In this document: one piece after another, positions 50,471 through 57,655 of the stretch
How the letters are laid out: every line of letters begins with the position of its first letter
Position numbering within the stretch: position 1 is the stretch's first letter
Origin: JBBPZA01 sp038330095
Lineage (GTDB): Bacteria; Actinomycetota; Thermoleophilia; Solirubrobacterales; Solirubrobacteraceae
Assembly: GCA_038330095.1 (NCBI GenBank)
Contig: JBBQNQ010000006.1
Location: 1 to 59,103, forward strand
Direction of reading: 5' to 3'
DNA length: 59,103 nucleotides
Made by a program: the position numbers and the translations under genes
Notes under the pieces: generated by a model
What the model saw: only the letters and a program-made list of their open reading frames with translations
Told to the model about the DNA's origin: nothing
Databases searched by the model: none

Positions 50471-52525
50471 ATGGCCGTGGGACCACAGATGGCGTCGACG
50501 AGCACCATTCCGGCCGGGAGGGCCGACCCCGACGCCGAGGCCGAGCGCCGCAAGGGTGCGCGCTGGCTCGCCGTCTCTGTCGCGGTCGCCCTGGCCATCG
50601 CCGCCGTCGACGCCCTACTTGGCGAGCGGGCGATCGTCACCGACCTCCTGCTGCTCGCACCGCTGATCGCCGCACTCGGCCTGCCGCCCGCGCGCACGGC
50701 GATGGTCGGAGCGCTTGCGGTGGCGCTCGCCCTGCTGCTCGCCTTCCCGAACGAGATGAGCTTCCGCGAGCAGACCCCCGCGGTGTTTGTCGTGGCGGTG
50801 CCGAGCGTCGTCGCGGTCTGGGTGGCGCTGTTGCGCCGGCGCGTCGAGCGCTCCGGCGGGCGCGCGGCGTATCTCGCCGAGGCCGAGCGCGCGGCCCGCC
50901 AGGAGCTGAACGAGATCCTGGATGGGGTGGCTGACGGCGTGACCGCGATGGGGCCGACGGGGCGGCTCGTATACGCGAACCTCGCCGCGGTCCGCGCGAT
51001 GGGCCTGGACTCGGTGGAGGAGGCGATGGCTGCCGAGCCCGGGGCCATCGCCGCCTCCTTCGACATGCTCACCGAGGACGGCGGTCCGTTCCCGGCAAAC
51101 GACCTGCCCGGCCGCCGCGCCCTGCGCGGAGAGCCCTCACGTCCCGCGGTCATCCGCTTCCGCCCGCGCCGTGGAGGCGAGGAGCGCTGGGCGATAGTCA
51201 AGTCCTCCGCGGTGCGTGGGCCTGAAGGCTCACCGCTGGTCATCTCCGTCATGGAGGACGTGACCGAGAGCAAGCGCGCGGAGATCGCCCAGCGCTTCCT
51301 CGCACGTGCGGGGGAGCTGCTGGCGGACTCGCTCGAGCCGGCTCAGTCGCTGGAGACCATCGCCCGTCACGCCGTGCCCGGCGTCGCGGACTGGTGCGCG
51401 ATCGATCTCGTCGCCCGCGACGGGCGGCTGGAGCCCGCCGCCCTCGCCGGGCCCGAGGGAGATGGGGTGGCGCCCGCCCGTCCGTCCGCTCCGCAGGACC
51501 CGCCCTCCACCCCACGGATCCTCGACGACGGACGGGCGCTCGTGGTGCCGATGATCGCGCACGGTCGCCTGCTGGGCACGATCACGCTGGGCATGTCGCA
51601 TTCCGCCCGCCGCCTGCACCCCGACGACCTGGCGCTTGCCGTGCGACTCGCGGGCCGGGTGGCGCTCGCCGTCGACAACGGGCGCCTCTACAGCGAGCAG
51701 AGGCAGGTGGCCCACCGCCTGCAGGAGAGCCTGCTGCCGCCGAACCTGCCGCGCATCCCCGGCATCGAGCCGGCTGCGAGGTTTCGCGCCGCCGGCGAGG
51801 GCAACGAGGTCGGCGGGGACTTCTACGACCTCTTCGAGGTCGGTGAGGGCGCGTGGGCCGTGGTCATCGGCGACGTCTGCGGGAAGGGCGCCGACGCGGC
51901 GGCCGTCACTGCGCAGGCGCGTTACACGCTGCGGGCGGCGGCGCTGCACGAGCGCCGCCCCAGCCGCATGCTCGGACAGCTCAACGAGGCGATGGTGCGA
52001 GAGCACGCCGAGACCTTCTGCACGGTGGCCTGCGGCGTGCTGGAGCTCGAGGGCTCCTCCGCGCGCCTGACCATGAGCAGCGCGGGACATCCGCTGCCCC
52101 TCGTGCTGCGCGCGGCCGGCCAGGTCGAGGTGCTCGGGGAGACCGGGACCCTGCTCGGGGTGGTCCGCGACCCCGACCTCTCCGAGCACACCGCCGTCCT
52201 GGGCGCCGGGGACACACTCGTGCTCTACACCGACGGGATCACCGAGGCGCGTGCTCCCGAGCGCTTCCTCGAGCAACCCGAGCTCGCCGCACTGCTCGAG
52301 AAGCTCGGGCCGCTCGACCCCGCTCAACTCGCAAGGCGCATCGAGGACGCTGCGCTGGGCCACGAGAAGGGCAGCCCGCGCGACGACATGGCGATCCTCG
52401 TCCTACGGGTCGCGACCGACCTGGGCGAGCGCTCGAGCGCGGACGGAGGCGGCGCGGTGGGCGCTAGCCGGCCGCCAGCGCGGCCGGGTCGTCGACCATG
52501 TCGAGCCGCTCGTCCAGGCGGGTGA
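50471..52525 (+). CDS. Membrane PAS-GAF-PP2C phosphatase (RsbU/RsbP-like)
   Basis: A 684-residue regulator. N-terminal TM helices (WLAVSVAVALAIAAVDALLG; MVGALAVALALLLAF; PAVFVVAVPSVVAVWVALL) are followed by a PAS-like region (LNEILDGVADGVTAMGPTGR), GAF (LARAGELLADSLEPAQSLET; VVPMIAHGRLLGTITLGM) and a SpoIIE/PP2C phosphatase (LQESLLPPNLPRIPGIEPAA; GGDFYDLFEVGEGAWAVVIG; YTDGITEARAPE). It should dephosphorylate a STAS antagonist in response to a ligand or light/redox signal. ATG 50471 is used; ATG 50489 is in frame. Its 3' end overlaps the STAS gene by 62 bases, tail to tail. Confidence 0.92.
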   Translation: MAVGPQMASTSTIPAGRADPDAEAERRKGARWLAVSVAVALAIAAVDALLGERAIVTDLLLLAPLIAALGLPPARTAMVGALAVALALLLAFPNEMSFREQTPAVFVVAVPSVVAVWVALLRRRVERSGGRAAYLAEAERAARQELNEILDGVADGVTAMGPTGRLVYANLAAVRAMGLDSVEEAMAAEPGAIAASFDMLTEDGGPFPANDLPGRRALRGEPSRPAVIRFRPRRGGEERWAIVKSSAVRGPEGSPLVISVMEDVTESKRAEIAQRFLARAGELLADSLEPAQSLETIARHAVPGVADWCAIDLVARDGRLEPAALAGPEGDGVAPARPSAPQDPPSTPRILDDGRALVVPMIAHGRLLGTITLGMSHSARRLHPDDLALAVRLAGRVALAVDNGRLYSEQRQVAHRLQESLLPPNLPRIPGIEPAARFRAAGEGNEVGGDFYDLFEVGEGAWAVVIGDVCGKGADAAAVTAQARYTLRAAALHERRPSRMLGQLNEAMVREHAETFCTVACGVLELEGSSARLTMSSAGHPLPLVLRAAGQVEVLGETGTLLGVVRDPDLSEHTAVLGAGDTLVLYTDGITEARAPERFLEQPELAALLEKLGPLDPAQLARRIEDAALGHEKGSPRDDMAILVLRVATDLGERSSADGGGAVGASRPPARPGRRPCRAARPGG

Positions 52526-52814
52526 CGCGGAAGATGCGCTGCACCGCCTCGGGACCGCGGACGACGGCTAGCCGCCGACCCTGCTCTCGGGCGCGGGCGT
52601 CGGCGCTGACGATCAGCCGCAGGCCGGTCGAGTCCATGAAGTCCAGCCCGCGCAGGTCGAGCACGAGCACCGCCGGATGATCGCCCTCGACGCGATCGAG
52701 CTCCTCCTCGGCCCTCGGGGCGCTCGAGATGTCGAGCTCGCCGCTCAGCACGACGCGCACGGCGCCGTCCTTCTCCTGGGTGTCGACTTCGAGCAGAGCC
52801 ACAGCGGCCGTCAC
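52464..52814 (-). CDS. STAS-domain anti-sigma factor antagonist (RsbV-like)
   Basis: A 116-residue STAS protein: VVLSGELDISSAPRAEEELD, AVLVLDLRGLDFMDSTGLRL with the phosphorylated Ser in DSTGLR, and RVTRLDERLDMVDD. GTG 52814 (VTAAVALLEVD) is chosen over a longer ATG frame because the conserved region starts there. Dephosphorylated it would sequester an RsbW-type kinase such as 44130, freeing a sigma factor. It overlaps tail to tail with the phosphatase that probably activates it. Confidence 0.92.
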   Translation of the reverse strand: MTAAVALLEVDTQEKDGAVRVVLSGELDISSAPRAEEELDRVEGDHPAVLVLDLRGLDFMDSTGLRLIVSADARAREQGRRLAVVRGPEAVQRIFRVTRLDERLDMVDDPAALAAG

Positions 52815-52878
52815 GATAACGCCTCCCGGCGCGAGGGGTTCCGCCCGGCGGGGCGCGGGTAGAGGCGACCAGGCCGCC

Positions 52879-53355
52879 ATGGACCCCGTCTCAGAGACAC
52901 CGACCGAGCCGCTCGACTACGCGGTCCTGAACGCCGCCTACGGCTCGCTGCTGGCGACGCTCGTAGTCGTCGCCGCGCGGACGCGGGGGCTCGACCGCGA
53001 GCCGATCCACAGCGGCGAGTGGGTGCCGCTCGCGGCGGCGACCTTCGCGCTGTCCAAGCTCGTGGTCAACGAGAAGGTCGTCACCTGGGTGCGCGAGCCG
53101 TTCGTGAGCGAGACCTCCGACGGACGGCGCCCGCGGGGTCGCCGCATGCGCTATGCAGTCGGCGAGCTGCTGACCTGCACGCGTTGCGTGGGCGCGTGGG
53201 CGGGGCTCGGTGTGGTCGGGCTGCGGCTCACCTCGCCCCCCGCCGGACGGACGGTGACCGCCGTCCTGGCCGCCTCGGCCGGCAACGACGTCCTCCAGAC
53301 GGGCTACACCTGGCTGTGTGCGCAAGCGAACCGCGCGCAGGCGCGGGAGGGCTGA
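52879..53355 (+). CDS. DUF1360-family membrane protein
   Basis: A 158-residue protein with about three hydrophobic stretches (LNAAYGSLLATLVVVAAR; VPLAAATFALSKLVVNEKV; TVTAVLAASAGNDVL) and the DUF1360 signature ELLTCTRCVGAWAGLGV, including the C-x-x-C pair, plus VTWVREPFV. Some members are spore-coat or sporulation proteins in Bacillus; role here is unknown. ATG 52879 is divergent from the STAS start with about 65 bases between. Confidence 0.85.
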   Translation: MDPVSETPTEPLDYAVLNAAYGSLLATLVVVAARTRGLDREPIHSGEWVPLAAATFALSKLVVNEKVVTWVREPFVSETSDGRRPRGRRMRYAVGELLTCTRCVGAWAGLGVVGLRLTSPPAGRTVTAVLAASAGNDVLQTGYTWLCAQANRAQAREG

Positions 53356-53416
53356 CGCCCGGGCCGGCGCCCAGCGGGGCGCTACTCCTCTCGGCACGTC
53401 GCGTCGAGCGAGCTGC

Positions 53417-53449
53417 CCGGGGCGGGCGGCGGTCAACCGCCCGCCCCGG
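53417..53449. terminator. Strong bidirectional terminator hairpin
   Basis: CCGGGGCGGGCGG (53417-53429) and CCGCCCGCCCCGG (53437-53449), a 13-bp perfect stem with loop CGGTCAA. It lies between the convergent DUF1360 and lon genes, seven bases from the lon stop. Confidence 0.8.
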
Positions 53450-53455
53450 TGGCGT

Positions 53456-55741
53456 TCACGCAGCGAGCGTCGCCGGCGCGGGCTCGAGCGCGTGCTCGAG
53501 GACTTCGTCCACGGACATGACCGGATGGAAGGCCATCTGCTCGCGGACGTCATCGGGCACGTCGTCGAGGTCGGGGCGGTTGCGCTCGGGCAGGACCACG
53601 GCGGTCAGCCCGGCCGCGTGGGCGGCCAGCACCTTCTGCTTGAGGCCGCCGATGGGGAGCACGCGGCCCTGGAGCGTGACCTCACCGGTCATCCCGACCG
53701 TGTGCCTGACCGGCCGTCCGGTGAGCAGCGAGACCAGCGCGGTGGTCATCGTGACGCCCGCACTGGGGCCGTCCTTCGGAATCGCGCCGGCGGGGACGTG
53801 GAGGTGGAACTCGCGTCCCTCGAAGGCGTCCTCGTCGATGCCCAGCTGCTCGGCGTGCGAGCGCACGTAGCTCAGCGCGATCCGTGCCGACTCGCGCATC
53901 ACGTCGCCGAGCTGGCCGGTTAGGACGAGGCCGTCCTTGCCCGCCATCTCGGTCGCCTCGACGAACAGCACGTCGCCCCCGGTTCCGGTGACCGCGAGGC
54001 CCGTGGCCACGCCGGGCACCGCGGTGCGCACCGCGGACTCCTGGAAGAAGCGCTGCTTGCCAAGGGCGTCGCGAACCGCGTCCACGTCGATCTGGACCGG
54101 CGCCTCGACGGCGCCCGAGGCGATCCGGGTGGCCGCCTTGCGCAGCGCCGTGCCGAGCTCGCGCTCGAGCTGGCGCACGCCGGCCTCGCGCGTGTACTCG
54201 CTGACGGTCAGCTGCAGCACGTCGTCGGTGATCGCGACCTCGTCCTCGCGTAGACCGTTGCGCTCACGCTGGCGCGGCCACAGGTAGCCACGCGCGATCG
54301 CCACCTTCTCGGCCACGGTGTAGCCGTCGAAGCGGATGACCTCCATGCGGTCCAGCAGCGGCCCCGGGATCGTCTCGGCGACGTTCGCGGTCGCGATGAA
54401 CAGCACGTTGGACAGGTCGATCTCGACGTCCAGGTAGTGGTCGCGGAACGAGTGGTTCTGCGCGGGGTCGAGGACCTCGAGCAGCGCCGACGACGGGTCG
54501 CCGCGCCAGTCGGCGCCGACCTTGTCGACCTCGTCGAGCATGATCACCGGGTTCATCGTCCCGGCGTCACGCAGGGCGCGAACGAGCCGGCCCGGCAGAG
54601 CGCCGATGTAGGTGCGACGGTGCCCGCGAATCTCGGCCTCGTCGCGAACGCCGCCCAGCGACATGCGGACGAACTCGCGACCGGTCGCCCTGGCGATCGA
54701 CTCGCCGATCGAGGTCTTGCCGGTGCCGGGCGGGCCGATGAGCGTCAGGATCGCGCCCGACCGCTTGTCCTCGGCGATGCCGCGCTCGGTGCGCAGCTTC
54801 TTGACGGCGATGTACTCGCTGATGCGGTCCTTGACGTCCTCGAGGCCGGCGTGGTCGGCATCGAGCACCTCGCGTGCGTGGACGGGATCGAGCCGCTCCT
54901 CGGAGCGCTCCTTCCACGGCACGGAGATCAGCCAGTCCAGGTAGGAGCGGATCATCGATGCCTCGCCGCTCTGCTCACCCATGCGCTCCAGGCGCCCGAG
55001 CTCCTTGTCGGCCTGCTCGCGCACCGCCTCGGGCATGCCGGCTTCCTCGATCTTCGCTCGGTACTCCTCGATGATCGACGCGTCGTCCTCGTCTAGCTCC
55101 TTGCGGATCGACTCCATCTGCTTGCGCAGGAAGTACTCGCGCTGCTGCTGGTTGGCGCCCGACTCGACGTCCTCGCGGATGCGGCGGCGAACCTGCAGCT
55201 CGGTCAGGCGCTCGCGCTGTAGCTCGAGCGCGCGCTCCAGGCGCGCGGTGACGTCGAGGGTCTCCAGCAGCTCGACCTTCTGCTCGAAGGGGATGTCGGG
55301 CGAGTAGCCCGAAGTGTCGGCCAGCGCGCCCGGCTCGGTGATCGAGCGCAGGAAGGCGGCCACGCGCCCGTCGTCGCCGCGCAGCTCGAGGATCTCCTCG
55401 ACCACCGCGCGGTACTCGCGCTCAAGCGCACGCGTGCGCCCGTCGACCGGCACCTCGTCGGGGTGCTCCTCGACCTCCATGCGCAGGCCCGCGCCGTGCA
55501 GGTCGGCCTGCGCCGCGCCGGCGACGCCGCGATGCCGGCCCGAGAGCGTGACGGCACGCCCCCCGCCGGGCAGGCGAACGCGCTCGGTGACCTCGGCCAC
55601 GGTGCCGACGCCGGCGAAGACGCCATCCTTGCGGGGCACGAGCAGCACGCGCTCCTCGTCGCCCGCGTCGATCGGCAGAGTGACGTCCATGGTCGGGAAG
55701 ACCACGGTCTCGTCCAGGGGAATCAGAAGAAGTGTCGCCAT
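53456..55741 (-). CDS. lon: ATP-dependent protease Lon
   Basis: A 761-residue cytosolic AAA+ protease. The N-terminal LAN domain starts LLLIPLDETVVFPTMDVTLP. AAA+ motifs are IGPPGTGKTSIGESIARATG (Walker A, about residue 335), MSLGGVRDEAEIRGHRRTYI and VIMLDEVDKVGAD (Walker B). The proteolytic dyad is the Ser in PKDGPSAGVTMTTAL (about 657) and the Lys in PIGGLKQKVLAAHAAG (about 700). ATG 55741 begins MATLLLIPL. No HspR-type HAIR sequence is evident upstream, but a small inverted repeat is (55759-55772). Confidence 0.96.
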   Translation of the reverse strand: MATLLLIPLDETVVFPTMDVTLPIDAGDEERVLLVPRKDGVFAGVGTVAEVTERVRLPGGGRAVTLSGRHRGVAGAAQADLHGAGLRMEVEEHPDEVPVDGRTRALEREYRAVVEEILELRGDDGRVAAFLRSITEPGALADTSGYSPDIPFEQKVELLETLDVTARLERALELQRERLTELQVRRRIREDVESGANQQQREYFLRKQMESIRKELDEDDASIIEEYRAKIEEAGMPEAVREQADKELGRLERMGEQSGEASMIRSYLDWLISVPWKERSEERLDPVHAREVLDADHAGLEDVKDRISEYIAVKKLRTERGIAEDKRSGAILTLIGPPGTGKTSIGESIARATGREFVRMSLGGVRDEAEIRGHRRTYIGALPGRLVRALRDAGTMNPVIMLDEVDKVGADWRGDPSSALLEVLDPAQNHSFRDHYLDVEIDLSNVLFIATANVAETIPGPLLDRMEVIRFDGYTVAEKVAIARGYLWPRQRERNGLREDEVAITDDVLQLTVSEYTREAGVRQLERELGTALRKAATRIASGAVEAPVQIDVDAVRDALGKQRFFQESAVRTAVPGVATGLAVTGTGGDVLFVEATEMAGKDGLVLTGQLGDVMRESARIALSYVRSHAEQLGIDEDAFEGREFHLHVPAGAIPKDGPSAGVTMTTALVSLLTGRPVRHTVGMTGEVTLQGRVLPIGGLKQKVLAAHAAGLTAVVLPERNRPDLDDVPDDVREQMAFHPVMSVDEVLEHALEPAPATLAA

Positions 55742-55758
55742 TACGTGCCTCGTGTGTA

Positions 55759-55772
55759 GTTGCTTACGCAAC
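55759..55772. promoter_or_regulatory. Inverted repeat in the lon leader
   Basis: GTTGC (55759-55763) and GCAAC (55768-55772) with 4-base spacer TTAC, 18 bases before the lon ATG. TACACT on the minus strand (55781-55776) is a possible -10. It may be an operator or a leader hairpin. No strong -35 is seen. Confidence 0.35.
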
Positions 55773-55802
55773 ATAAGTGTAGCGGCACGAATCTTCTTTC
55801 AG

Positions 55803-56170
55803 TGGAGGCGGCCGGCTCTGCCCCGGCGTCCGCGAAACCCGTCATCGATGCGTGCTACGAGCGTTCCCGCAGGAGTCTGATCTCGGCTGCCGGCTCGGTC
55901 GATCCGCGGGGCACGTCACCGGCGCCACACCTTCCTGAAGCTGTCCCCCTCAGGCCGAAGGTCCTGCCCTTGGGGTGAGCCCGCTAGCTGAAGCCGCTTG
56001 ACCGGGCCGCGGGCTGCCCGGGGCGACTCCCTCAACCGCTGTTAGACGGCGAGGGCGAACTCATGAGAGTCCGCACATATGGTTTCCGGGGAGATTTAAC
56101 GAGGCCAACCCCGGGTCCTCGGCTCGCGACATCGAGACGATCAGCTCCACGTCGAAACTGTGTCGCCCCC
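55803..56170 (-). ncRNA. ssrA: Transfer-messenger RNA (tmRNA)
   Basis: About 368 nt read on the minus strand. The 5' end GGGGGCG pairs with CGCCTCC at the 3' end; the third pair is G-U, the alanine identity element G3-U70. Discriminator A follows; CCA is not encoded. The D-analogue (CAGTTTCGACG) is present. The tag reading frame is GCG GAC TCT CAT GAG ... TAA, encoding ADSHEFALAV before a stop, like the ADSH tags of actinobacteria. The T arm GCCGG-GGCAGAG-CCGGC has an atypical loop. Its start is 30 bases from the divergent M50 gene; lon lies downstream and smpB 0.9 kb away. Confidence 0.95.
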
Positions 56171-56200
56171 TGTATTGAGCTGCTAAGTCTAGCGGTAGCC

Positions 56201-57055
56201 ATGGAGCGCCAGACGCCCCTCTACCCCTCCCCCGCTCCGCCGGCACCGCTTCCGCCGGCCGAGCCGCCGCGTCCGAGCTGGCCCCGGCGCGTCCTCGGGC
56301 CGCTCGCCGTGGTGGCCGCCGTAGTCGCCAAGTGGGCCGCGAAGCTCAAGGGGCTGCTCCTGCTGGCACCCAAGCTGAAGCTGCTGACCACCTCTGGCTC
56401 GATGCTCGTGTCGATCGGCGCCTATTCGCTGATCTGGGGGTGGAAGTTCGCGGTGGGCTTCGTCCTGCTGCTCCTCGTGCACGAGATGGGGCACGTCATC
56501 CAGCTGCGACGCGAGGGCGTCGAGGCCTCGGCGCCGATGTTCATTCCCTTCCTGGGCGCGGTGGTGGCTGCGAAGTCGCTGGGCAAGGACGCCCTGGCCG
56601 AGGCGCGCGTCGGGCTCGCCGGCCCGGTGCTCGGGACGCTGGGCGCCGCGGCGGTCGTCCCGCTCTACTGGCTGACGGGCAACGAGCTCTTCCTCGCTCT
56701 CGCCTTCGTCGGCTTCTTCCTGAACCTGTTCAACCTGCTCCCCGTGGTGCCGCTCGACGGCGGGCGGGCGATGGCGGCGATGGCCCCGTGGATGTGGTTC
56801 GCCGGCTTCGCCGGGCTCGTCGCGCTCGCGTTCGTCTTCCCGAATCCGATCATTCTGCTCATCCTGCTCTTCGGAGGGATGGAGACCTGGCGGCGCTGGA
56901 AGACGCTGAGGGCGGGAGGCGCCGAGCAGGACGCCTACTACCGCGTCGCGCCGGCCGCCCGGCTGGCGGTCGCAGCGGTCTACATCGGGCTGATCGTCGC
57001 CTGCGCGGCCGGGATGACCGAGACCCACGTCGTGCGCGACTTCGCCGACGTGTAA
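56201..57055 (+). CDS. M50-family site-2-like membrane metalloprotease
   Basis: A 284-residue membrane protein. A Pro-rich start (LYPSPAPPAPLPPAEPPRPS) precedes about six TM segments. The zinc motif VLLLLVHEMGHVIQLRREGV (H-E-x-x-H) lies in the second or third helix and the third ligand in NLLPVVPLDGGRAMAAMAP. This is the M50/YwhC-like fold that cuts membrane proteins. ATG 56201 is chosen because upstream frame runs through tmRNA. Role (sigma-factor release or other) is not shown. Confidence 0.9.
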   Translation: MERQTPLYPSPAPPAPLPPAEPPRPSWPRRVLGPLAVVAAVVAKWAAKLKGLLLLAPKLKLLTTSGSMLVSIGAYSLIWGWKFAVGFVLLLLVHEMGHVIQLRREGVEASAPMFIPFLGAVVAAKSLGKDALAEARVGLAGPVLGTLGAAAVVPLYWLTGNELFLALAFVGFFLNLFNLLPVVPLDGGRAMAAMAPWMWFAGFAGLVALAFVFPNPIILLILLFGGMETWRRWKTLRAGGAEQDAYYRVAPAARLAVAAVYIGLIVACAAGMTETHVVRDFADV

Positions 57056-57062
57056 CCGCCGC

Positions 57063-57536
57063 TCACCGCCAGCGCATCGCCCGGTCGGCCTCGCGCGCCA
57101 TCTCGCGCTCGCGGATCGACTCGCGCTTGTCATAGCGGTCCTTGCCGCGAGCCAGCGCGAGCTCGACCTTCGCGCGCGGGCCCGAGAAGTACAGGCGCGT
57201 CGGGACCAGCGTGAGGCCACGCTCCTTGGTCTTGCCGATCAGCCGCTCGATCTCGCGGCGGTGCAAGAGCAGCTTGCGGTCGCGCTCGGGCGCGTGGTTG
57301 TCGCGCGCCGCCGGCGGATAGGGCGGGATGTGCAGGTTGTGCAGCCACACCTCGCCGTCCTGCACCGTCGCGTAGGCATCCTTGATCTGCGCCTTGCCGT
57401 CGCGCAGGGACTTGACCTCGGTGCCCGTGAGCGCGATCCCGCACTCCAGGCGCTCGAGCAGCTCGAAGCGGTATGACGCCTGCCGGTTGGTCGCGACGTC
57501 CCCGGCTCCCGCCTTGTGCTTGCGCCCCTTGGCCAT
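57063..57536 (-). CDS. smpB: SsrA-binding protein SmpB
   Basis: A 157-residue RNA-binding protein that carries tmRNA to stalled ribosomes. Conserved strings are ASYRFELLERLECGIALTGT, EVKSLRDGKAQIKDAYAT, EVWLHNLHIPPYPPA, GLTLVPTRLYFSGPRAKVEL and ALARGKDRYDKRESIRERE, with the C-terminal basic tail. ATG 57536 begins MAKGRKHKAG. It overlaps neither neighbour and lies between the M50 gene and the RNase gene, so it is near both its RNA partner and a 3'-5' exoribonuclease that acts in trans-translation. Confidence 0.97.
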   Translation of the reverse strand: MAKGRKHKAGAGDVATNRQASYRFELLERLECGIALTGTEVKSLRDGKAQIKDAYATVQDGEVWLHNLHIPPYPPAARDNHAPERDRKLLLHRREIERLIGKTKERGLTLVPTRLYFSGPRAKVELALARGKDRYDKRESIREREMAREADRAMRWR

Positions 57537-57655
57537 GGCTTGACCCTAGATGGTCGCGTCGCGCACACGAACGGCGCAACGAAGGAGTGCGTAAGCGGCC
57601 GAGACCCCGCAGGAGCACCCCTCCCCCCTCCCTAACCCGACCGCCGTTCGTCCCT

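Noticed and set aside
55742..55802. HAIR (HspR) operator upstream of lon
   Set aside because: No CTTGAGT/ACTCAAG-type repeat is present; only a 5-bp inverted repeat is seen.
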